NCBI GenBank assembly: GCA_902780385.1
Contig: CACZFF010000014.1
Location: 1-54,912 of the forward strand
Origin: an uncultured Lachnospiraceae bacterium
GTDB taxonomy: Bacteria; Bacillota; Clostridia; Lachnospirales; Lachnospiraceae
DNA length: 54,912 bases
Direction: 5' to 3'
The notes under the pieces are model-generated. The model searched no databases. It saw nothing but the letters and a program-made list of their open reading frames with translations, and was not told where the DNA came from. The translations under genes and the position numbers were made by a program. This document shows, in pieces, positions 1 to 6,877 of the stretch (the stretch's first letter is position 1; each line of letters begins with the position of its first letter).

Positions 1-682
1 GAAGGACTCCGTCTTCGTCAGAGAAGTAACTGTCACCTTCTGCCGAGAAGAGACCTTTCTTCAGGATACCGTCCTGGTCGAGGTAATACCGTTCATCGTC
101 CAGTTCCAGCCATCCATAGTGGAGTGTTCCATCTGTGTAGTGATAAACAGTGCCGCGCTTAGTCTCGATCCACTGATCGTAAGCATAGATCTTATATCTG
201 TTCCAATAGGTTCCTGCCGCCAGATTTCCTCTGCTGTTGGACTGCCCGCTTCTGTCTGCCGGCCTTTCAAAGTCATAGCAGAATCTGTAAGCGGCATTAT
301 ACGCGGCTTCACTGGAGTTATCCAGGTTCATCAGGTATCTGTACAGGCTCGGATAATAACTTTTCAGTTCGTGTGTGAGATAAGACAACTGGCCGGCTAT
401 GGATTCGGAATCGAATCCGTGGTCCCAGCAGTAATAATCAAGGCCGTCCAGACGTCCTCCCATCCACTGACAGAGGCCATATGCGCCGCCCCAGCTTCCT
501 GCTCCGGGATGAAAATTGGATTCATGACGGATATTTGCCATGATCCCGCAAGCGGCTGCAACGTTAAAGCCCAGTGTATCAGTCAGATAAAAGAAAGCTG
601 TCTCCTCATTGCTCGCTGCCTTCGCCGGCATTGAGGGTGCCATAGCCGCTAAAGTGATCGCAGCGGCTGACGCGTTTTTCAT
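1..682 (-). CDS. Secreted lysozyme-like cell wall hydrolase with cell-wall-binding repeats (3' end cut by window edge)
   Basis: The gene starts at 682 with an AAAGGAG site just upstream and runs off the left edge, so only about 227 residues are visible. Residues 1-23 look like a signal peptide ending near PAKAA. Residues 25-165 resemble the phage-tail-type lysozyme domain (Phage_lysozyme2): GIMANIRHESNFHPGAGSWG carries the likely catalytic Glu, followed by AYGLCQWMGGRLDGL. From about residue 185, aromatic/Gly repeats (YHYTDGTLHYGWLELDDERY, then YYLDQDGILKKG) are typical of choline-type cell-wall-binding repeats, and these continue past the edge. I infer a secreted muramidase tethered to wall polymers. 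The family is usually host-encoded in Lachnospiraceae, and no phage genes are nearby. Confidence 0.8.
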   Translation of the reverse strand, partial: MKNASAAAITLAAMAPSMPAKAASNEETAFFYLTDTLGFNVAAACGIMANIRHESNFHPGAGSWGGAYGLCQWMGGRLDGLDYYCWDHGFDSESIAGQLSYLTHELKSYYPSLYRYLMNLDNSSEAAYNAAYRFCYDFERPADRSGQSNSRGNLAAGTYWNRYKIYAYDQWIETKRGTVYHYTDGTLHYGWLELDDERYYLDQDGILKKGLFSAEGDSYFSDEDGVL

Positions 683-749
683 AACAACTCCTTTATAATT
701 CAACACCCTTGTCTTCACCGTAAAAACAGGGCAGAACAGACACGAATTA

Positions 750-778
750 ATTATAAAGTTTCCGTTTCTGTCTTGCAA
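750..778 (-). promoter_or_regulatory. Sigma-A-type promoter of the secreted lysozyme gene
   Basis: On the minus strand, TTGCAA (778-773) is followed after 17 bp by a perfect TATAAT (755-750). The start codon lies about 60 bp downstream. The surrounding sequence (683-856) is strongly AT-rich and holds no gene. Confidence 0.7.
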
Positions 779-856
779 CGAGTTGTTATGCTTTCGCAAT
801 TATTTTATTATTTGTTTGTTAAATTTATAATTTCTTTATAATTTGTTGTAACTTTC

Positions 857-3454
857 TCAGTTAACATCCATCTGATCTTCCGCATCCTCCGCTCTGTCGA
901 TCAGTTCCTGAACGTCGATCCTTTTCGGGTCGAGCCCCATATAAGTATTGAACTCGCAGCTGTCGACAACGCGGCTGTTCTGAGCATCATAGACCACAAA
1001 ATTAAGCCCGATCCTCTTTACGGCGTAATCTATGCCGTTGATCTTAATAGAGCAGGTCAGGTATCTTCCCGCGCCGCCGCCGGCTCCGGAAAGGCCTCCC
1101 TGGCTGATCACGGAATAAGAGGCGCCGTCCGGTAGTGTTCCGGTACAGCTCAGTTCCTTTTCACTGATCTTTTCGCGCTTTTTTTGTCCCGGGATCAGGA
1201 TCGCGTAATAACTCCAGCGGTAGTGCCCGGGCAGGATCTCATCCAGTCCCAGATCAGTCAGCTGGTTCTGGAGCTCCGTATTGATCTCTCTGGTCCCGTC
1301 ATCCCGGATGGTAAGGAAAATACTGTACTGGGGATTCTGCCTGAGGAGATCCAGATATTCATAGATATCTCCTGTCCGCAGCGTCATATCGCCCGTAACA
1401 CGGCCGACCTCATAACGTCTTCCGGACTTTCCGTTCACATAAACATAGATGTTGCAGGATTTCAGATTGAGTCCCTCCGGAAGGTCCTTTGCATCCTTGT
1501 CCGCTTCTCGTCCTCCGGGGATGGCATCTTCGCTCTCCTCGGCGTATTCTGCTCCGTTTTCCCGGATCTCCTTATGCTCTTCCGCGTCCTCCTCTGCCTT
1601 CTCCTCCCCGGCTTCCTGGTCCGGAGGTGCTGCCGCAAGTACATATCCCGGCAGGACGCCGCTGTAAAGATTCTTTTTTTCCTTCTTCAGTTTCAGGCGG
1701 ATCACGTCATCCGGATCATCATTGTCCCAGGCTTCCACCTCGACATTCTGGATCTTCTCATAGACATTTTTGAAATCCGAGACCGAGAGAGAAAGGCTCC
1801 CCTTTTCCTCATCGATATCGGTGATCGTGATCGTTGCTGACGGCGCCAGGCCCTGAGCGCGCAGAAGGTCCTCGTCATAAATGTCGATGTCCGCAAGTTT
1901 CTGCATAAAGGAACTCTTTTTGCTCAGAAGGTCGGAAAACTCATCCATTCCGTAGGTCTCAAAGAGAGTGTCCGTCTTACCGTAGAGGTTGGTCCCCAGT
2001 CCGAGACGGTCACCCTCGATGGTGACCCCCATGGCCGCCAGTGTGGTCGGCATGTTATCCAGGGTCGTGTATTCGCGTTTCCTGGAAGGATCCGCGGGTT
2101 CACAGGCCGCATTTATATAGGCCGTGTAGGTGCGGCGGTCATAGGAAGCCGGGACATCGATACAGAAATCGCTGTCCATGGTCAGATGGTCGCCGTTCAG
2201 GACGATCGTGGTATTGTCATAGAAATCCTGTTCCTGGATCCATCTTACGAACTCACTCACCTGACGGCTGGAACAGGCAAAGGCATTTGCGTACTGGTTG
2301 CCCTCAAAATCATCCCTGCAGAGCTCGCAGCGGAAACCGTCCTCAAAATGGGTATCCACAGTCAGCATGGAGAAGTTGAAAGGCTCCTCCTGACCGGCAA
2401 GCTCCAGAACCTTCTGCTTGGCATAGGAAAAGAGCTTTTCATCCTCATATCCCCAGAACACATAGTAGTCCGAAGGGATCAGGCCCTTCTCAATGGCCCA
2501 CTTGTAGTCACAGATCTCATAATCACCGTGCTCGGTCCAGTAGAGCCTGCGTCCGCCGAAAGTCGCGTCGGAACCCAGCATGAAAGCCTGATTGTATCCT
2601 TCGCCGTCCAGGATGTCTCCCAGTGTGGTCACCCCGGAGAAAAAGGAATCCTGCGTATTCATCTTGTTGAAAGAGCCGCGCGCATCGGTAAACTCTTCAC
2701 CCAGGTCCATTTTGAGAGGAAGACCTGCGGACTGTGAAAAGATACCCGCCATGGTATAGGTGGATCCGGGCATGACATGACCGCCGTTCAGAAGGCCGCT
2801 GTCCCCGCTGAAATTGTCCCCTTCCATGGAAAGCTGTGTCAGCTCGGGAATCACATCCTGCGCAAATGCACCTCCGTCCTTTTCATCCGTATAGGTCATT
2901 TCCATGGATTCAAGGTAGATATAAATGAGGTTCCTCTTCTTTTCCGGGAATGTGATCGCCGTCTTTTTGGGGTCTACATAATTGTCCTCGATAAAGGTGG
3001 AATCCTCCATCTGATCCTGCAGGAACTTGATGACATCCAGCTTGATCACGCCCACTGTCAGAGTGATGACAAGAGCGATCGACGCTCCGATGGTCGTCTG
3101 TTTGACAAATTTGCCGCGCGCCTTGGGGGCATGCCGCGTATGCACGATCATGGCAAAGATGCTGAGCATGATCAGCACAGAGGGCAGGATACACCTGGAC
3201 GCATATTTTTCCAGCATACCGCCTCCCGTGCCTTCAAGGGGAGCGCGCAGATGGTAGAGGATCTCGTCCATTTTCAGTCCGGCCCAGGTCGTGAAAGCCC
3301 AGAACTCACTGAAAAACAGGAGGGCGGATATAGTGGCGGTCAATACCGCAATACCGGCGAAGATCTTTGTCTGTGAACGCGGGCGTGTGCGTTTTTTTCT
3401 TCTTTTCTTCTTCCTGACGTTCTCTTTTTCCCGGACGTCTTTATCATTCGGCAT
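857..3454 (-). CDS. LtaS/OpgB-like membrane phosphoglycerol transferase (sulfatase fold)
   Basis: An 865-residue membrane enzyme of the lipoteichoic-acid synthase/phosphoglycerol transferase superfamily. A Lys/Arg-rich N-terminus precedes membrane segments near residues 31-55, 88-106 and 120-138. The extracellular sulfatase-like domain begins with LIYIYLESMEMTY, whose Glu182 is a likely metal ligand. MPGSTYTMAGIFSQSAGLPL (228-247) matches the OpgB/MdoB form of the nucleophile loop, with the Thr near 234 expected to carry the phosphoglycerol intermediate. NGDHLTMD supplies further metal ligands. After the catalytic domain comes an Asp/Glu/Lys-rich linker (roughly residues 625-665) and about 200 residues I do not recognise, making the protein longer than typical LtaS (about 650). 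The likely role is adding glycerol-phosphate to a glycolipid or glycan on the outer face. It stands alone, with no teichoic acid genes beside it. AAAGGAAATAAG precedes the ATG. Confidence 0.8.
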   Translation of the reverse strand: MPNDKDVREKENVRKKKRRKKRTRPRSQTKIFAGIAVLTATISALLFFSEFWAFTTWAGLKMDEILYHLRAPLEGTGGGMLEKYASRCILPSVLIMLSIFAMIVHTRHAPKARGKFVKQTTIGASIALVITLTVGVIKLDVIKFLQDQMEDSTFIEDNYVDPKKTAITFPEKKRNLIYIYLESMEMTYTDEKDGGAFAQDVIPELTQLSMEGDNFSGDSGLLNGGHVMPGSTYTMAGIFSQSAGLPLKMDLGEEFTDARGSFNKMNTQDSFFSGVTTLGDILDGEGYNQAFMLGSDATFGGRRLYWTEHGDYEICDYKWAIEKGLIPSDYYVFWGYEDEKLFSYAKQKVLELAGQEEPFNFSMLTVDTHFEDGFRCELCRDDFEGNQYANAFACSSRQVSEFVRWIQEQDFYDNTTIVLNGDHLTMDSDFCIDVPASYDRRTYTAYINAACEPADPSRKREYTTLDNMPTTLAAMGVTIEGDRLGLGTNLYGKTDTLFETYGMDEFSDLLSKKSSFMQKLADIDIYDEDLLRAQGLAPSATITITDIDEEKGSLSLSVSDFKNVYEKIQNVEVEAWDNDDPDDVIRLKLKKEKKNLYSGVLPGYVLAAAPPDQEAGEEKAEEDAEEHKEIRENGAEYAEESEDAIPGGREADKDAKDLPEGLNLKSCNIYVYVNGKSGRRYEVGRVTGDMTLRTGDIYEYLDLLRQNPQYSIFLTIRDDGTREINTELQNQLTDLGLDEILPGHYRWSYYAILIPGQKKREKISEKELSCTGTLPDGASYSVISQGGLSGAGGGAGRYLTCSIKINGIDYAVKRIGLNFVVYDAQNSRVVDSCEFNTYMGLDPKRIDVQELIDRAEDAEDQMDVN

Positions 3455-3497
3455 CTTATTTCCTTTTCTTAAAAAATTTCAATATACTCTTTTTCAC

Positions 3498-3525
3498 TTG
3501 CAATGTCGTGTATTTCTGCTATAAT
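3498..3525 (+). promoter_or_regulatory. Promoter of tRNA-Gly
   Basis: TTGCAA (3498-3503), a 16-bp spacer and a perfect TATAAT (3520-3525) lie 27 bp before the mature tRNA. A perfect 15-bp palindrome, TTGTGCTCAGCACAA (3531-3545), sits at the expected transcription start. Confidence 0.7.
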
Positions 3526-3552
3526 ACAGTTTGTGCTCAGCACAATCCCTTT

Positions 3553-3623
3553 GCAGGTGTAGTTCATCGGTAGAATACCAGCTTCCCAAGCTGGGGAGAC
3601 GGGTTCGATTCCCGCCACCTGCT
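3553..3623 (+). tRNA. tRNA-Gly (anticodon CCC)
   Basis: The acceptor stem pairs GCAGGTG (3553-3559) with CACCTGC (3616-3622), with T3623 as discriminator. The anticodon stem CCAGC/GCTGG encloses the loop TTCCCAA, giving anticodon CCC. The T-loop TTCGATT is present. The 3' CCA is not encoded. It is the only gene on the plus strand in this window. Confidence 0.95.
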
Positions 3624-3628
3624 CTTTT

Positions 3629-3671
3629 GGCCGGCGTCTTCTGAAAACAGAAAACGCCGGTCTTTTTTTTT
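3629..3671 (+). terminator. Rho-independent terminator of tRNA-Gly
   Basis: Stem CCGGCGT (3631-3637) pairs with ACGCCGG (3654-3660) and is followed by a run of T (3662-3670). It starts a few bases after the tRNA 3' end. Confidence 0.85.
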
Positions 3672-3713
3672 ATCTTATGGGTCCTTGAATCTGCAGGCGG
3701 GGATCACTGCAGA

Positions 3714-4184
3714 TCACAGCTTGAGCTGCTCGCGGTACTCCCTCTCCGTCTCACGCCTGATCGCTTTCTTGCGCAGATCATCGCGCTTATCATAGAGCTT
3801 TTTGCCCCGGGCAAGTCCGATCTCGATCTTGACCAGGCCTTTTTTAAAATAGACCTGAAGGGGCATGATCGTATAGCCCTTGGTCTGTACCTGTCCCTGC
3901 AGACGCAGGATCTCGCTCTTGTGCAGAAGCAGGCGGCGCCTTCTGAGCGGTTCGCGGTTGAAAATATTGCCCTTTTCGTAGGGACTGATATTCATCCCCT
4001 CGATATAGGCCTGTCCTCCGGAAATGGCAACATAGGCTTCCTTGATACTGCATTTTCCCATCCGGATCGATTTCACTTCTGTCCCGAACAGTTCAATGCC
4101 GCACTCATATTTTTCTTCTATAAAATAGTCGTGATAGGCCTTCTTGTTGTTGGCTACCAGTTTGTAAGGCTTGTGGTCTGCCAT
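3714..4184 (-). CDS. smpB: SsrA-binding protein SmpB
   Basis: A 156-residue trans-translation factor that binds tmRNA and brings it to stalled ribosomes. Family motifs are visible: KLVANNKKAYHDYFIEEKYE, then GIELFGTEVKSIRMGK, with the basic C-terminal tail rich in Lys/Arg (GLARGKKLYDKRDDLRKKAI) that mimics a codon-anticodon helix in the A site. I chose the ATG at 4184, seven bases after GGAGGAGG; an in-frame GTG two codons upstream is less well placed. In many Firmicutes the order is secG-rnr-smpB(-ssrA). Here no RNase R gene lies between secG and smpB, and no tmRNA is seen nearby. Confidence 0.95.
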   Translation of the reverse strand: MADHKPYKLVANNKKAYHDYFIEEKYECGIELFGTEVKSIRMGKCSIKEAYVAISGGQAYIEGMNISPYEKGNIFNREPLRRRRLLLHKSEILRLQGQVQTKGYTIMPLQVYFKKGLVKIEIGLARGKKLYDKRDDLRKKAIRRETEREYREQLKL

Positions 4185-4520
4185 TCTCACGCCTCCTCCG
4201 GGCAGAACCCGGTCATTTTATTAATAAAGATAACTTTTACGCTGCAAAATAATCCGCCCCGCAAAAGTTTCGTTTAACGTAAACGGCACCCGTGAGGGTG
4301 CCGCCATCAGTTCGCAGTCCGTCAGCGGACTGTGGAGTATACATGTTACTCTCTTTTCTCCGTCAAAACATGCCTGTCAAAATAGACCTGCAGCCGGATG
4401 ATCCCTGAAGATCCCTGAATCCGGAAATCCGGAATCCTCATGTACTGCGCAGAACCTGCGCGCGAAACACCTTTTTACAAAACAACTGCATCAGCCGGTC
4501 TGCGATACAGGCACAGGGAA
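4185..4520. other. Gene-free spacer with stacked small hairpins
   Basis: No coding region is supported here. Three inverted repeats follow one another: CGTTTAACGTAAACG (4271-4285), CGGCACCC-GTGA-GGGTGCCG (4284-4303) and CAGTCCG-TCAG-CGGACTG (4315-4332). Read on the minus strand, the GC-rich hairpin is followed by TTTACG, so it could be a weak terminator for secG. This is where rnr would be expected in the common gene order. Confidence 0.5.
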
Positions 4521-4763
4521 TCAGAAAAGATGCATGTTGAGCAGGATTGCCAGTACGAAAAAGACAATAACAAGACCTGTTGTGAACTTGACCAGAAATC
4601 CCTCCATCGTTCTGCCCTTATTCCTGCCCCAGTAGGTGTCACTGTTGGAGCCCGCGATCGCGCCCAGTCCCTGTGACTTGCCTTCCTGCATCAGGATCAC
4701 AATGGTCATGATGACACTGATGATAATCATAATGATCGTCAGTAAAATACGTACAATACCCAT
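4521..4763 (-). CDS. secG: Protein translocase subunit SecG
   Basis: An 80-residue inner-membrane protein of the SecYEG channel. Two transmembrane helices (residues 3-24 and about 55-77) flank the conserved cytoplasmic loop with LMQEGKSQGLGAIAGSNSDT and GRNKGRTMEG. I chose the ATG at 4763 (MGIVRILLT) since an upstream in-frame TTG would only add a charged extension; AGAAAGG lies 11 bases before the ATG. It is the first gene upstream of smpB on the same strand. Confidence 0.93.
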   Translation of the reverse strand: MGIVRILLTIIMIIISVIMTIVILMQEGKSQGLGAIAGSNSDTYWGRNKGRTMEGFLVKFTTGLVIVFFVLAILLNMHLF

Positions 4764-4919
4764 TCCTCTTATATCCTTTCTCTGCAAAAGGCCGGCTCGC
4801 TTTTCAATTCCGGCACAGCAGCTTGCTTCGATTCAACGTCAAACAGAAGAATTTTAGCACACACTTGTTACTCGTGCAAGAATCTTTTCAATCTTTTTTA
4901 GACGATTCATTACAGCCGA

Positions 4920-5111
4920 TTACTATTCACAGTCCCTTCGGAACTGTGATAGTAACTTGCGTTTGCCCATTCCAAATGCTCTTCGAGCATGGGCAAACGC
5001 CGTTTTACTCGGGTTTTTTTACTCGGGTTTTTGCATGAAAAAACACATGCAAAAACACCTCGAACGCGGAGACTGTGAATAGTAACGAACGCGGAGACTG
5101 TGAATAGTAAC
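4920..5111. repeat. Composite fold-back repeat (family B, ACAGTCCCTTCGGAACTGT type)
   Basis: The locus begins with TTACTATTCACAGTC and ends with the reverse complement GACTGTGAATAGTAA, present twice in an exact 25-bp tandem duplication (5062-5086 and 5087-5111). Inside lie ACAGT-CCCTTCGGA-ACTGT, GCGTTTGCCCAT paired with ATGGGCAAACGC, ATGCTC paired with GAGCAT, and an exact 14-bp tandem duplication of TTTTACTCGGGTTT (5003-5030). The motif ACAGTCCCTTCGGAACTGTGA-AGTAA and the following AACTTGCG...CCCATTCCA recur at 41161-41436. Confidence 0.75.
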
Positions 5112-5136
5112 TACAGTTGTTACAGTATTTAATACA

Positions 5137-5163
5137 GTACACGCCCTCTCAAAGGGCGTGTAC
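5137..5163 (-). terminator. Probable transcription terminator/hairpin after the PBP gene
   Basis: An 11-bp perfect stem, GTACACGCCCT / AGGGCGTGTAC, with loop CTCAA lies 30 bp downstream of the PBP stop codon. It has no clear U-tract, so termination is inferred from position only. Confidence 0.4.
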
Positions 5164-5193
5164 ATGTCAGGCTGCGTAATTCTGCGCCGTATA

Positions 5194-6789
5194 TTACCAG
5201 CTCCCGCCTTCACCATACCATCTGTCCAGAATTCTCTTGGCGATCGGGACCGCTCTGTCGCTTCCCACGCCGCCGTTCTCGATCAGGACAGTGATGCACA
5301 GATCGGGGTCTCCGTCCTCTCCCTTGTCGGCGTCGACGGCAAATCCGGTAAACCAGGCGTGTGAATTTTCCTCGTCTTCATCCTCTCCGAATTCAGCCGT
5401 GCCGGTCTTGCCGAAGGCCGTGTAGGTCTGTGTGCCGTCGAACTCGCTGGCTGTCCCCCATACACTGCTGCCGTCCTCAGAATTATAAGTCACTCTGGTG
5501 ACCCCGCGCATCAGTCTGCGCACATAGGATGCTGTCTCCTCATCCAGAAGCGTTCCCGCTGTTGTTGCGGTATATTTCTTCAGCTCCCGGCCTTCCGCAG
5601 TGCAGACATTATCGACCAGGTAGGGGCGCATCAGGACGCCCTTGTTGGCCACAGCCATTGTGATCATGTTCATGTGCAGGGGAGAGACCTCCGTCCTGCC
5701 CTGTCCGATGGCAACCTGCATCAGATTGTGGGTGCTGATGTCTCCGTCCTCTAAAAGCTGTGAATGACTCACGCTGTAAGGAAGATCATAGGGCAGATCC
5801 TGGTCGAACATCAGCCTCTTGAGCGTCTGCCGGAAGCGGTAGAGGTCAATATCCTCTGTGACGATCTTGGCGAAAGCACTGTTGCAGGAATGGGCAAATG
5901 CCTGCTCCAGGTTCTGCTGATAGTGGTGCTCATAATCAAAGCAGTGAATGCTTTCGTCTCCGTTCTCATAAATACCGTCTTCACAGTTGAAGGAAAAGGT
6001 GTTGAAATTGGACGGATCCTCCTGCAGAAACTCGATGGAGTCCACGATCTTGAATGTGGATCCGGGGGGATAAAGTCCCTGAGTCGCACGGTTGACGAGC
6101 TGTGCGCTGCCGCTTTCATCTGTCCTGAGGAACTCCCAGATCGATGCTATTTCATTGGGATCATAGTCCGGTTTGGAGACCATGGCGAGAATCTTTCCCG
6201 TAGAAGGTTCCGTCACGATCACGGCACCTCTGTCATCGCCGAGTTCGGAGTAGACGATATCCTGCATCTGGACATTGAGTGTTGTATTTACAATGTTGCC
6301 GGGATATTTCTGCTCTTCTCTGTCGCAGGAAAGCTTGCTCTCAAAGGGAATATCCGAATGGAGCAGTTCATATTTCATGTATTCTTCTATACCGCTGCCG
6401 CCCAGAATGGAATATCCGACCACATGGCAGAATTCCTCTCCGTAGGGATAGACACGCGTATTGTCCTCTTCCGAATAGGCCAGAGTCTCGCCTCCGGAGG
6501 ACAGGATCTTTCCCCTGAGGTTGTGCTCCTCGAGAAGCGCATCCCTGCCGTTGTAATCACTATCGAAGAGCCATCGCCTGTTGATAAAGGCGTAGCTGAA
6601 GAAATAGGCGGTCATGACAGCAAAGAGCAGGACAAATACGACCGCCGTAAAGACGATCTGGCGGCGAGCCTTTTTCCTGCCGCTCTCTACGATAATTCCG
6701 TTTCCGCTGTCCGCGTCGAAGCGGCGGCTGCCGGAATCCGGTATCCGGATCCCGCCTTCCTCCGGTACCTTCTGTCTCTTTTTCCACAT
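5194..6789 (-). CDS. Class B penicillin-binding protein (PbpA/FtsI-type peptidoglycan transpeptidase)
   Basis: A 531-residue bitopic transpeptidase that cross-links peptidoglycan. One membrane helix spans about residues 45-66. The transpeptidase domain shows all three catalytic boxes: STFK with Ser244 nucleophile and Lys247, SCN at 301-303, and KTGTAE at 461-466. There is no PASTA domain, and the pedestal region (70-175) is short, as in PbpA proteins paired with SEDS polymerases. It lies 88 bp downstream of the FtsW/RodA-like gene on the same strand, so the two very likely form a SEDS-bPBP glycan polymerase/cross-linker pair. A GGAG motif precedes the ATG. Division versus elongation or sporulation cannot be decided from sequence. 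Confidence 0.92.
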   Translation of the reverse strand: MWKKRQKVPEEGGIRIPDSGSRRFDADSGNGIIVESGRKKARRQIVFTAVVFVLLFAVMTAYFFSYAFINRRWLFDSDYNGRDALLEEHNLRGKILSSGGETLAYSEEDNTRVYPYGEEFCHVVGYSILGGSGIEEYMKYELLHSDIPFESKLSCDREEQKYPGNIVNTTLNVQMQDIVYSELGDDRGAVIVTEPSTGKILAMVSKPDYDPNEIASIWEFLRTDESGSAQLVNRATQGLYPPGSTFKIVDSIEFLQEDPSNFNTFSFNCEDGIYENGDESIHCFDYEHHYQQNLEQAFAHSCNSAFAKIVTEDIDLYRFRQTLKRLMFDQDLPYDLPYSVSHSQLLEDGDISTHNLMQVAIGQGRTEVSPLHMNMITMAVANKGVLMRPYLVDNVCTAEGRELKKYTATTAGTLLDEETASYVRRLMRGVTRVTYNSEDGSSVWGTASEFDGTQTYTAFGKTGTAEFGEDEDEENSHAWFTGFAVDADKGEDGDPDLCITVLIENGGVGSDRAVPIAKRILDRWYGEGGSW

Positions 6790-6877
6790 AATTAGATCTC
6801 CCGAATGACGGTTTCCCGCGCCGGTTTAACCGGCATAGATCAAAGACTGCGGGACCGCCCTGGTCGCTGTATCTGTT

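Noticed and set aside
1-682. Prophage remnant suggested by the phage-type lysozyme domain
   Set aside because: The protein has a signal peptide and cell-wall-binding repeats, and no other phage gene is nearby.
3624-4520. tmRNA (ssrA) next to smpB
   Set aside because: No alanine-tRNA-like ends or tag reading frame with a ...LAA end is seen on either strand.
4920-5111. CRISPR array
   Set aside because: Only two tandem copies of each unit, without spacers. No cas genes are in the window.
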